From: Aspidiotus rigidus
Lineage: Eukaryota > Arthropoda > Insecta > Hemiptera > Diaspididae
Direction of reading: 5' to 3'
Length of the DNA: 64,000 nucleotides
Assembly (NCBI GenBank): GCA_035079385.1
Contig: JAVHKY010000004.1
Location: 16,523,001 to 16,587,000, forward strand
Of this stretch, positions 22,213 through 32,520 are shown in pieces. A program made the position numbers and the translations under genes. Position 1 is the stretch's first letter; each line of letters opens with the position of its first letter. The notes beneath the pieces were generated by a model. That model was not told the origin of the DNA. It searched no databases and worked only from the letters and a program-made list of their open reading frames with translations.

Positions 22213-22840
22213 ATGTCATTTACGAACGTCTATTTCGCAGCGAATGATCAGGCGGATGGAAGTATCAGCAGTGCTGCCAATCGTAATCTCGTGTTAATGT
22301 TCGCAGACAAGAGCATCGCCGTTTTTCAATTCTTGGACTTGGAAAAGTTCTCCGTCTTGGAATATTTTCCAATTCTCGAACTAGGAAGAACTCTCCAACA
22401 TAGAGTATTTTCTATAATTGTTGGACTTGGAAATACATATTTTTCAATTCTCGGACTTGAAAAATATTTTTTAATTCTTGGACTCGGAAAAATTCTCCGT
22501 CTTAGAATATTTTCCAATTCTCGGACTTGAAAAATATTTTCCAAATCCGAGAATTGGACCGGAAAAATCGTTACAATCCATCATCTTCTCACTGAATGCC
22601 GAAAGTACACTGACAGGAGGGAGTTCGCCGATCTCAGAACCAACGAGCTGACTGACCTAGTGAACTACATTTGTGCCAATAAATTAGAGATAATTGTGTA
22701 GATAATTAATCATAGTACTCATATTTACAACTAGCACAATGGGTATAGCCGTTTTATTATGGCATTAAGTCTTTTGAAGAAAAAAAAAGAAAGAAAATAT
22801 TTCCAAGTCCAACAATTGGAAAATATTCTAAGTTGGAGCA

Positions 22841-24575
22841 TTTTTTTTTTTTTTTTTTTTTACGAGCAATGCAGCTGCGCTAAGGGCTATTTGCTCGGCA
22901 GATGGTTCTGCGTTTACATAAACTTAGTATTTAATAAAGTAGAAAGGAAGGAAAGTTGAAAACAAAATACATGTAAAATAATAGAGATGAAATAAAAATA
23001 TAAAGGAAAACAAAAACATATTCTTTTTTTTTTTTTTTGGTGTCATCGTTCGGAGTTAAACGTGGTTGTAGAAGTCAGTAGATCGTAAGTAAGTTAGAGT
23101 TGAGTCAATTGTTTCGGAGTTGTTATTGAGAGTTTGTTGTATATTAAAAGATCGGAGAGGCTGTAAAGTCGGGCAAGAGAAAAAGTGTTCAACTGTTAAA
23201 TTGTCTTCGAGACAGTGCGGACATGATGGTGGGCCAAGGTTTGCTAGAAGGTGAGTATGAGTAAGACGAGTGTGTCCTATTCTCAGTCGAGCTAAGATGA
23301 CTTCCTCTCGTCTAGAATGTCTGTGGGACGAGGACCAAGAAGAGGGATTAGTTTTGATTTTTCTCAATTTGTTGTCAGTTAAATTTTTCCAAGAGGAAAG
23401 CCAAAGTTGGGTAATTAAGGAAGCGTAATATACTTTTAGGTCTTTTGCCGGTGAGAGAATAGGGTCGTTATTTTAGGAAGAGATGTTGCTTGTTCGGCTG
23501 CTTTATCTACTAAGTCGTGAGGTGGAAAGTCAACGTGTCCAGGAATCCAAGCCAGAGTGATATGAGAGTTTATTAATTTCGTAGTGTGGAGAGCCAAAAA
23601 TATACGTTGAATTAAGGGGTTAGTTGAGAAAGGATCCGCAATGGCTTGTAGAGACGAGAGGGAGTCAGTCAAAAGAAGGTATTTTTGTTCCGGTAGTAGT
23701 TGCGCAATTTGTGATACACAGGCAAGGATACCGTTTATTTCAGCTGTGTATACCGACGCTGAATTTCGTATGCGATATGCCTCCATTTCGCCACCAATGG
23801 AGAACGCGTAAGATGTTCTATGGCGATATTTGGAGCCATCTGTGAGACAAAGGGTATAACCTGCAAATTCGTCGATAAGTTTTGCTATATGTTTTCGATA
23901 AATTGAATTGCTGACTTTAGGAAATTCCGTAAGGTCTAGTCTGATATCAGGAATGGAGAAGAGCCATGGGGGGGGGGAGGGTAGCGGTCAGGATAGGCGG
24001 AAGGGTTGAAATTTTGAAATTACGAGCGAGAGAAGTTTCTAAGCGAGTGTGGATATGTTTCGTTCGTTGACGATTAAAAATTTGATTAATTTCAGAGACT
24101 AAAGATTTGTAAACGGGAGAATTTGGAAATTGAGATATCGAAATAAGAAGATTCGAAGAGAGGGTGGATCGGCGAATAGGTAGAGGTGGTTCCGCTGCCT
24201 CGGCACACAGACTAAGACTAGGGCTCGTTCTGAATGCTCCCAAAACCAGCCTAAGAGATGAGGAATGGATTGTGTCCAAAAGAGCTAAAGACGATTTATT
24301 GGCGAGATTGTAGATAGGGGCTCCATAGTCCAGTTGTGGTCGGATTAAACTTTTGTACAGATTTAGGAGTAATTTTCGGTTGCAACCCAGTCTAGGGTGA
24401 GAAAGATATTTTAGGGTATTCATCGAGCGTAAACATTTGGCTTTTAGTAATTTGATGTGTGGAATCCAAGTTAGTTCTTGATCAAGTAAGAGTCCTAGAA
24501 ATTTTATTGAATCTGTGGTTTTAATTGGATAATTTTGAAGATAAAGTGAGGGAGTTGATGGAGGAGATTTCTTTT
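22841..24575 (-). mobile_element. LINE-3: 5'-truncated I-group LINE
   Basis: Reverse-strand element ending in poly(A), seen as the T run at 22841-22861. The 3' UTR (22862-23055) carries CGAGCAAATAGCCC and GCAGCTGCATTGCTCG, also found at the LINE-4 3' end near 29130-29170. Coding blocks from 5' to 3': C-terminal RT (24575-23947), RNase H (about 23860-23436) and Cys-rich tail (23367-23056). The 5' end stops inside the RT thumb region, at the edge of FB repeat units, as expected of target-primed reverse transcription with premature termination. Confidence 0.8.
23056..24575 (-). pseudogene. LINE-3 pol: RT thumb, RNase H, Cys-rich tail
   Basis: The first frame begins near KFLGLLLDQELTWIPHIK and continues through LIRPQLDYGAPIYN. 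RNase H motifs follow: TDGSKYRHRTSYAFS (upstream of 23800), YTAEINGILA, LLTDSLSSLQAI and WIPGHVDFPPHDLVDKAAEQ, so all four acidic positions are legible. The tail holds RREEVILARLRIGHTRLTH and CPHCLEDNLTVEHFFSCP. Frames change at about 23940 and 23430, so the copy is broken. Confidence 0.8.
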
Positions 24576-25120
24576 TGAAGTCCGAGAATTGAAGAATATT
24601 TTTCAAGTCCGAGAATTGTAAAATATTCTAAGTCGGAAAATTCAAAATTATTTTCAAATCTTGGACTTGGAAAAATTCTCTGTCTTAGAATATTTTCAAA
24701 TTCTCGGACTTGGAAAATATTTTTCAATTCTCGGACGTGGAAAAATTCTCCAACTTGTAATATTTTCCCATTGTTGGACTTGGAATATTTTTTAATTCTC
24801 AGACTTCAAAAATAAATCCAACAGTTATAAAATATTCCAAGTTGGAGAATTGGGAAATATTTCTACGTCCGAGAGGAAAATAATCTAAGTTAGAGAATTT
24901 TTCCAAGTCTGAGATTTGGAAAACATTCAAAGTTGGAGAATTTTTCCAAGTGAATTGAAAAATATTTTCAAGTCCGAGAATTGGAAAATATTCCAAGTCC
25001 AGCAATTGCTCTTAAAAAAATACCTTTGTCTCAGAAGATTAACACGACATTACAATTGGCAGCACTGCTGATACTTCCTCCGCCTGATCTTTCGCTGCGA
25101 AGTAGGCATTCGTCTGTCAT

Positions 25121-25825
25121 TAGAAAAAATTATTGGCCACCTAAGAAGTATTACTCGTATTTACTCTTAATTCTCAAACTTCACATAATCGGCTGATAAA
25201 ACGCACGTTACAATTCATAAAGTGATTTTATTCTTAATCATTTTCATTTCTGTTTATTCAAATTGGGTGCAAGTACAAATATGGGCAGTAATTGTACCAC
25301 AGGAAATGCTACCAGGATTTTTCAAACAAAACTGATATTGGAGACTACGGAATAAACCTTTTCAGTATGAGAATCCAAAACGTTTGAAAATTGGAAAAGA
25401 GTGTGCGTGAAGAGTACTTCGATAGAATCCTGATACAAATACGAACAAAAATTTATGTATTATTTACCAGGTATGTATGTGCTGTAGGACATTTAGGTAA
25501 CCAGTACATTTGGGTTTTCACGCGTTCACCGTGTTACAAGCGAGTTTTTTTATCGGCTGGCCACCAAACAAGGGCAAGTTTGGAAAAATTGGTTCCTCAT
25601 CTTCACACTTACGCTAATTTCAAAAATCTTACTTCGGGTTTCGAATCCTATCAGCTCCACATATATTTTTTTCTCCCCAGTTTTCTTATGTTTTTTTTTT
25701 CTAATTTTCATTCGTACCTTTTTAATTTTATTTTTTCACAGAAGAAACCATAAGAAATTGATAGAATCGGGCAATTTTCTCATCTTCACGCTTACGCTAT
25801 GGAAAAACCATAAAAAAAATGATAC
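25121..25825. other. Unassigned region
   Basis: No recognisable protein domain. A CTCATCTTCACRCTTACGCT motif occurs twice (near 25597 and 25778), without further structure. Confidence 0.45.
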
Positions 25826-26872
25826 ATTAAAAATGGGGTAAATATATTGGCACATTTAAAAAGAGTGTTATCACTGTAAAATAGATGGTTCTACAGTAAA
25901 ATGGTGAATGAGCATTAAAAAGAAGAATTAACAGCATTCGGATGTATTGAACAGTAAATAGCGCATATGACACTAAAAAAAATATTGAGCTGTAAAAAAA
26001 ACTTTACCAGCGGTAACAAAGAACATTAAATTTTGAAAAACAAGCGGTAAAACATTTTTAAAATTGAGCTTTACATTAAAAAAATGATTTTAATTTTGAT
26101 TTTGAAGGTTCAACAATTTTTTCCTTTCTTCATTAAACGCTTCTTGGACAAAGTTCTTTGTATCAGGCGTTGGACTGCGCAGCGGAATACTGGCGTGGTT
26201 GGCGTGCTCACAGTCAGTTTCAAACAAGGAAACTGTTCCACTGCCGCTGTGATAGAGCAAATAATATAAACGAACAGGGTACTCATTCGTACCGTACTGC
26301 CCCACACCTGTATTCAACATTCTGCCCACCACTACAGACATTGGTGCAACACTTTTCCGTACACTTTGTACATTCACAGCATTCTCAGCCTCCGATGTTG
26401 TCTGAAACTCCGCGACTTTTATCCACGTTCGATTGCAGCCTCTCCTTCTCTTCAATAGAAATTTGTGAACTTCTTCCCCGTCTGATTCACTATCACTAAA
26501 ATCGCAAATGAAACTTCCTCGAAGCATAGTCAAAAATTCAACAATTAATAATACAATTCGCAGGATAATTATTCAGAAAATTGTACGAGAGCAGGAATAA
26601 GATATTAGAATACGTGGGTGTTCAGAAGATACAACCGAATGATAAGCAAATATGTCAAAATATTGTGATATACAGTACATCATTCATTGTGTGAATCATT
26701 GTATTATTGTGCCTAAGTAATCATTTTACTGCTCATTTATGCGAAATTGCTGTAGCCAGTTTACTGTTCAATTTATTCATTTTTTACTGCTCTGACGCTG
26801 TCTTCTAATGTTTCCTTTGTTACTGCGCAAATCATATTTTTTAATGTGCCGATAAATCCAACCCATTAAAAA
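25826..26872. mobile_element. Compact MULE-like element
   Basis: Roughly 1.05 kb with diverged inverted ends: the left reads TTAAAAATGGGG...AAATATATTGGCACATTTAAAAA, and the right, reverse-complemented, reads TTTTTAATGGGTTGGATTTATCGGCACATTAAAAAA. Both arms are packed with CAGTAAA/CATTAAA repeats. The reverse strand holds a fragment resembling the N-terminal part of Mutator-like transposases. Ends are approximate, and no 9-bp target duplication could be confirmed. Confidence 0.5.
26090..26533 (-). pseudogene. Possible MULE transposase N-terminal fragment
   Basis: A 147-codon frame with SDSESDGEEVHKFLLKRRRG, then RTWIKVAEFQTTSEAENAV, then YYLLYHSGSGTVSLFETDCE. This series (W-x-K-V-A-E-F, E-A-E-N-A-V, LLYH, E-x-D-C-E-H) is the pattern I associate with the N-terminal Zn-binding/FLYWCH-like part of insect MULE proteins. 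The expected YRCN block is missing and no DDE catalytic region follows, so it is a remnant. Assignment is from memory of the family and could be wrong. Confidence 0.5.
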
Positions 26873-27170
26873 TTGTGCAGTGAGAATTACAGAGCATATT
26901 TTTTGAGCGACAACCACAACGCGAAGATGAACAATTTTTTTGCTTGAGCAGCGAATAAATTCCAGCGTCGTGTTGCTGAAAGATACCATCGCCATAGCTT
27001 CACGTACAGATATTACTCCCGTCATAACATAATGTTATTTTTGCTTCAGCTGTTCTGCTGTTACGTTCACGACACGACCATCTATTTTGTTGGTCCAGTT
27101 CAAAAACATTTTGATAACGCCACTCAACAATCGTTATTGGGAGACACTACATATGCAAACAATAACAACA

Positions 27171-29185
27171 TTTTGGTCTACAAGGTAACCTTCCCAAAAT
27201 TCTTCAGAGTTTCTTAAGAGATAGATACATATCAGTTAGAATACAAAATCAACTCTCCTCAAAATTCAAGATCGAAAATGGCGTCCCGCGAGGGGAAGTG
27301 CTCAGTGTCCTCTTCTTTCTGGTAGCCATCAATGACCTTCCATTCAACACTAAATTCCCTATCTCCTAAAGGCTTTTCGCAGACGACTACAGTCTCTCTC
27401 TCTGCGCAAACCACCCGAAGAGAGCCCACAGACTTCTTCAAGAAGCCCTAAATGATGTTTCTACTTGGTCATCTGAGCGTGGATTTCAATTTTCTTCAAA
27501 AAAAAACGAACTTACTCATTTTCCACGAAAGAAAATTACCCCCTTCTATTCCTCCTCTCCAACTTGAAAATTTCCAAATCAAAACCACAAATTTAGTTAA
27601 ATTTCTGGGCCTCTGGTTTGATCAAAAACTAACATGGATCCCTCATATCAAATCATTAAAAGCCAAGTGCCTCTGTTCAATTAATGTACTCAAATACCTC
27701 TCTCATCCCCGAACGGGATGCAATCGAAGATTACTTTGAAATCTATACAAAAGCCTCACTCGATCTCAATTGGATTACGGCGCCCCTGTCTATAACCTAG
27801 CCAGTACATCTGCTCTATCGTTACTCGAAACAATTCATACTACTTCTCTAAGACTTGTCACTGGGGCATTTTGAACCAGCCCCAAACTTAGCCTGTGCGC
27901 TGAAACAGCTGAACCCCCCCTCTCCATTCACCGAGCCATTCTTTCATCAAACCTTCTTGTTTCAGTGTCTCAATTTCCTGATCTCCCCATCTACAAATCC
28001 ATTCTTTCAAAAACTAATCCGGTCTTCATTCAATATCCAAACAAACACATCCGAACCCTCCTACAAACCTCCTGTTCTCGCCGCTTCAAAATTAAAGCTC
28101 TTGTTCCAATTATCTCTAATATTCCTCCTTGGCTGCTTCCTGTCCCTGACATCCGATTAGATCTTACAGAAGTTCCAAACAAAAATAATTCCATATATAG
28201 AGAACACATTAAAAAAATATTAGATCAATTTTCAGACCATACCCTATGTATAACAGACGGCTCTAATCTCAATAACAAGACGGCGTACGCATTTTCTATT
28301 GGTCGAAAAATACAAGCTCACCGTCTACGTGACGCAGCGTCAGCATTCACAGCTGAACTAGTTGGAATCCTGACCTGCGTGTCGAAACTAGCCCAACTCC
28401 AACCGGGACAAAACTATATCCTCCTAACAGACTCTCTCTCATCTCTCCATGCTATTAACGACGTTTTCTCCATCAACCCACTCATTCAACGAATTTTTCT
28501 GGCTCTTAACACATTAAAATCAATCAATTCTCACCTTACTCTAGTGTGGATTCCGGGCCATATTGACTTCCCCCCCTCACGATGCTGCTGATGAAGCAGC
28601 TAAACAAGCTACTTCACTACCAAAAGTAACTGACCACATATTGATCCCAGCTAAAGATTTGAAAATATATTACGGTTCTATGTCCTCTAATCTCTGGTCC
28701 TGGGAAAATCAATTCAACAATAAATTAAGAAAAATCAAAAATAAACCTCTAAATTGGTTAACATCCCATCGCCCTTCCAGGCGGAAGGAAGTCATATTGG
28801 CCCGACTAAGAATCGGACACACTTGTCTCACTCACACATACCTTCCAACAAATCTTTTCCCTCCATCATATCCTCATGACGACAATCCAAGTGTAGATGT
28901 CCTGTTTTACGACCAATACGATCTGCTCTCAAAATACCATCTGAGACGATGGCTCTGCTGTAAGAAACAACTCCGACTCTATCGACTCAACTTCAACTAA
29001 CTTACGCTCCACCCACGTTTACGAACACATATAACTACACTTACTACTTTTAACATGAATAAACTTCAACATAAACTTACAATATACTTACTGTCACTTA
29101 AATTTAAGTTTATAATCTAAATTACGCCGAGAAAATAGCCCTTATGTCCAGCTAAAATGCTCGTTGAAAGAAAAAAAAAAAAAAA
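27171..29185 (+). mobile_element. LINE-4: 5'-truncated I-group LINE
   Basis: Same family as LINE-3, on the plus strand. Begins inside the RT palm (about 27171) and runs through RNase H and the C-terminal tail to a 3' UTR with CGCCGAGAAAATAGCCC, ending in an A run at 29169-29190. All coding blocks are present but interrupted by stops and frame changes. Confidence 0.8.
27195..29000 (+). pseudogene. LINE-4 pol: RT, RNase H, tail
   Basis: RT: ENGVPRGEVLSVLFFLVAIN near 27274-27333 (usually G-V-P-Q-G-S; here R-G-E), a stop near 27367, and catalytic FADD at 27376-27387. Thumb: KFLGLWFDQKLTWIPHIK at 27600-27652. RNase H (27965-28591): ITDGSNLNNKTAYAFS, FTAELVGILT, LLTDSLSSLHAI and WIPGHIDFPP. Tail: RRKEVILARLRIGHTCLTH at 28780-28840. 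The Cys pair of the tail is lost (SYPHDDNPSVDVLFYDQ). Not functional. Confidence 0.8.
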
Positions 29186-29390
29186 AAAAAAGGGTGTGAT
29201 TTTTCGGCACGTAAGGAAATTATAAATTCACGGGAAAAAAGCAGTGTATTCGCAGAATATTTATAGTTTGTCAGGGAAAATAAAAATTTCACGAAATAAT
29301 AAAAATTGTTACGAAACAGAAAGACAAATAAACGTGATATAAATAAATGTAACGTAAAAAACGGGATCGAAATACAAGTTGAAAATAATT

Positions 29391-29990
29391 TTAAAAAGTG
29401 TCACAATGAATTTGCGCACGGAAAATGCTATGCATTTGCATATTCCATTCCATTCCGTTTCCACCTTCTTCTTCCTGAATGTGGCTACAAATGTAGACAC
29501 TTGGTTCCATGCTTCCTTGGGAACTTAGCATGGTGGCTACCAGACTACTCGGAGGAAGCGCTTCATCGACCTCAATCTCTTGAAGTGACCGACTAAGCTT
29601 ACCCCACTCACACCTCAACACCTCACACTCAAATAAGCTGTGTGTGGTCTATCATCCCGCCCTTGATCGCAATGCAAATACGTTACCTGCTATACTTTCT
29701 TAAACTTTTCTCGTCCATTTTTGTGACTCAATCTGAGCAATTCTCACTTTCCTTCTCACGAATAAGAAGCGCCTGTTCTCCTTTTTGACCCATAAAGGCT
29801 GTTGATCAGTCGTCGTTCTCTTGTTTGCTTCGAACACCACCGCTCTCTCCTCAGCAAGGAGCTCGGTTGCTGATAAACGTGCTAATATGCGGAGAGCCTC
29901 CGTAGAGATAGTGTTGCAGGCAATCAGCACAACTCTTCCTCGGTTTTTTTCCACCTCTTTTCTTCTGTACGCTATCTTCATGGAGTGAGC
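29391..29990 (-). pseudogene. R1-like LINE, C-terminal pol fragment (second copy)
   Basis: Reverse-strand counterpart of 1141-1680. Reads VVLIACNTISTEALRILARL and ELLAEERAVVFEANK (29940-29820), AQIESQKWTRKV (near 29715), then LQEIEVDEA and PSSLVATMLSS (29590-29510). The Cys/His segment between the W-T-R and S-L-V-A-T-M-L blocks appears deleted or replaced. Supports the R1-type assignment of both fragments. Confidence 0.6.
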
Positions 29991-30019
29991 CCATGCTAGG
30001 CCAAATGTGAGAAAATACA

Positions 30020-30140
30020 GTCACTCAAAGTTTATTAAACAAGACCGGTTTCCTCTTGGGTCACGAATACATCATCAGATAGTGAAAGTACAAAGACTGA
30101 ATTAAACGTGTGCGAACGGTAAGGAAGGAGGTCTGGAAAG
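30020..30140 (-). mobile_element. PLE 3'-end fragment with hammerhead-like motif
   Basis: On the reverse strand: CTGATGA (30078-30072), 19 bases, GAAACCGGTC (about 30052-30043), then TTTAATAAACTTTGAGTGAC. The CTGATGA...GAAA pair matches the conserved hammerhead ribozyme cores reported in Penelope-like elements. A convincing stem II is not obvious, and no coding sequence adjoins. Low-to-moderate confidence. Confidence 0.4.
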
Positions 30141-30699
30141 AATGACGTTATCATCGGATAAATTGTTGTGTAACTTGAAGATAAGTGGATGCGCACAAAC
30201 AAGACGAGTACCATTTAGGAAGCTTCTGTTAGTGACAGAAGAAGCCACAACAATTTCAACCTTCTCTGATGGACGATCTCAAAGGCGGCCTTTGATGGCT
30301 TTATCGATTAAGTCGAACTTGATGGAGGTAAAATCGTGGCTACTTTCGATACAATATTATATCTCGCCTGTTTGAGGAATCCCTCCAACTGGAAAAAACT
30401 GGTCACTTGATATTCATTTGAAAATACGTCATTATCTTTCCGCGCACACAGGTGTCCGGGATATTCAGTTTAAAATACGTTATTTTCATTGATTTTTTCG
30501 CGCGCATGCGTTCTGTTGAAGCCTGTTATCCGTGCAGTTTTGTATTCCCCCCCCCCCAAAAAAAAAAAAAAAAAAAAATCGTTATTGGGATGAAGTTAAC
30601 GGCAGTCATGGTGTCGTTAGTTAACAAAACATAACGATTTGTGTATAAACCCACCCATGGTCAAAGAGCTTTGCAGACTCTGCAGTGGGGAAAGTTGAA
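30141..30699. other. Unassigned region with C/A homopolymers
   Basis: Contains a C10-A21-type homopolymer pair at about 30548-30578. No coding feature recognised. Confidence 0.45.
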
Positions 30700-30773
30700 G
30701 TGCCACAAATCCAATTTGACTCATGAAACAGGTTCCCCGCGTTCCTCGTTCAACTTTGTTAAAAAAGCCATCT
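30700..30773 (-). repeat. Solitary B-family left terminus
   Basis: Reverse strand reads GATGGCTTTTTTAACAAAG, GAACGAGGAACGCGGGGAAC, CTGTTTCATGAGTC, matching the B left end (34192-34260). The rest of the element is absent. Confidence 0.7.
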
Positions 30774-31989
30774 TTTTTTTTGGTCCCAGTTTTCTTATAG
30801 TTTTTTCCCATGTACCCTGAGTAAGAAAACGTACTGGTTACACAATGTACTACAGCATATACTTACACCATTCCTACACATTAAAAGCTACCTCACCGAG
30901 GCGTACATACAATTTTCCAAAGTGGCGGAGGACTTTTTCTGTAATTTTTCTATGAAGAGGGGGGGGGGAGGATATTTTCATTTAAAATAACATTTTTCCT
31001 TTGTCCAATCGCTGCTCATGCAAAACAAATTGTTCATCTTCGCGTTGAAGTTGTCGCTCAAAAAATGAGCTCTGTAACTCTCGTTACCACAACTCGGACC
31101 CTTGTTCTAATAAATAAAATCACTCATGCAGTCGCATAAGTGTTTCACGACTTTCCAACCACAGAGAAAAAATCATTGAGAGAGTCACTCCCTCTCTTTA
31201 AACTAAATACCAATGACCTGTCCATCATGTCAAATATTTGTAGAATGAACAATAAAACTCAGTTTATAAATTCTATCCCTATGACGTCACATCAACTGAT
31301 AACAGAGTAAAAATACCTACAATCCAATAAGGAAACTTGAATTTTGTTTTAATTTAGGCTACGGGTCATCTAAAACCTACGAAACGTCTCCAGAAAAACC
31401 TCTCCCCCTCCCCCTGCCCAAACTGCTACGAGATTATAACAGTTGTTTCTGCGATCTTTGCAAATTGATATTTCGATAACTCCCAATATCATTAACCGTA
31501 ACCTACAGAAATCGTATTAACTCATTTGGAAACGCGCTGAGGAGTTACTATCAATTATTTGTCAAGAAAATTGTTGGTACCCATCTTCAGATTGAGACTA
31601 TAACTTATCTAAGTCTCGAAAAAACCCATCCGGTAGTTTTGGAGGAGATCCGCGGAAAAAAATTTCTGTCAGCGTAAATATAGGCCTACTTATATTAAAA
31701 AAAAACTGATTTTTTTCATTCTGAAAGTAATATAGGGCCTCCAAAGCATCGAGAAAGTTGACTGCTTCTTCCCCCTGTCAATCTTGCTACAGATGTAATA
31801 CCGCATTTTTCGAGCAGTAGGTAAAAAAAAAAAGAGTTCTACAATCATTTTTTCTTATACGCCTAGTATTAGTCTAGGGGTGGGATTTTTTCGCACAAAA
31901 TGAAAAGTCCGAAATCACGAAAAAGAAGTCTTTAAGCGGTTAAGAATCATTTCACGAAAAAAAAAATAAAAGTGAACATTAAAAATGGT
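30774..31989. other. Unassigned region
   Basis: No domain-bearing frame. A block at about 31005-31085 matches the reverse complement of 26880-26960 (shared TTGTTCATCTTCGCGTTG and TTGTCGCTCAAAAAAT), so an unidentified repeat is present. Confidence 0.45.
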
Positions 31990-31995
31990 ACATAA

Positions 31996-32520
31996 ACTCA
32001 ATTCTGGTGTTGTAGACAAGGTTCCCTGTTCGGTGTGCCCTGATACATTCTATGTGGGGAGACCTCTCAACTGTTAAAGAAGAGGGTCGACCAACACAAG
32101 GCTGATGTTAAGAATCGAAATAATCGCACTGCTTTGGCCTCTCACTCTTGTGATACAGGGCACAGTTTTAATTTTGACTTAATTAAAATAGTTGGTCGTG
32201 AGAAAAATGATACGAAGAGGAAGATATTAGAAGTACTACATATTTTAAGATATAACAATGTGAATTTCAAGACCGATACTTCTAATCTCGCCAACACTTA
32301 TGCGTCACTCATTCGTAAATTGTAATTATCAATTTTTATCTCCGGTTCTGATCTTGTTGGCACGTGCTTTTTCCTTTTTTCAGTTCATATCTGGTCACCT
32401 CTCTCTTTGTATTTTTACTTTATTTCAGTACGTTTCCTGATGATGACGACGAGGTGCGTCGAAACGTCGAGTTGTTTTTGAATAATAAAGGTGGCAACAA
32501 AAGCAAACTGTCTCATTAAA
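31996..32520 (+). mobile_element. PLE-4: 3' fragment with GIY-YIG and hammerhead-like hairpin
   Basis: Coding part: VDKVPCSVCPDTFYVGR, a frame change near 32070, then KKRVDQHKADVKNRNNRTAL and SHSCDTGHSFNFD, stopping at 32323-32325. This matches the C-terminal GIY-YIG endonuclease of Penelope-like elements (C-x-x-C before the Y-V-G motif, R-x-x-x-H helix, terminal H-x-x-x-x-GH-x-FNF). The RT is missing, so it is 5' truncated. The 3' UTR carries the structured motif at 32430-32467. Confidence 0.75.
32430..32467 (+). ncRNA. Hammerhead-like self-complementary motif in PLE 3' UTR
   Basis: ACGTTTC (32430-32436), CTGATGA (32437-32443), an inner GACG/CGTC stem (32445-32448 with 32457-32460), and GAAACGT (32461-32467). 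The CTGATGA and GAAA blocks and intervening stem match a hammerhead core, a feature described for Penelope-like elements. The outer ACGTTTC/GAAACGT arms are perfectly complementary, which could form a competing hairpin. One extra T precedes the inner stem. Cleavage competence is not established. Confidence 0.5.

Larger units (their letters stand above)
22213..25120. mobile_element. FB: foldback-like element interrupted by LINE-3
   Basis: Inverted ends of ~100 bp: 22213-22312 and the reverse complement of 25014-25120 share TTCGCAGCGAA-GATCAGGCGG, AAGTATCAGCAGTGCTGCCA and TCGTGTTAAT. Inside each arm are many short palindromic units (CTTGGAAAATATTTTCCAATTCTCGGACTT-like, about 30-40 bp), which give the region extreme self-complementarity. 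A reverse-strand LINE occupies about 22841-24575. Without it the element is ~1.2 kb and non-coding. Confidence 0.7.
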
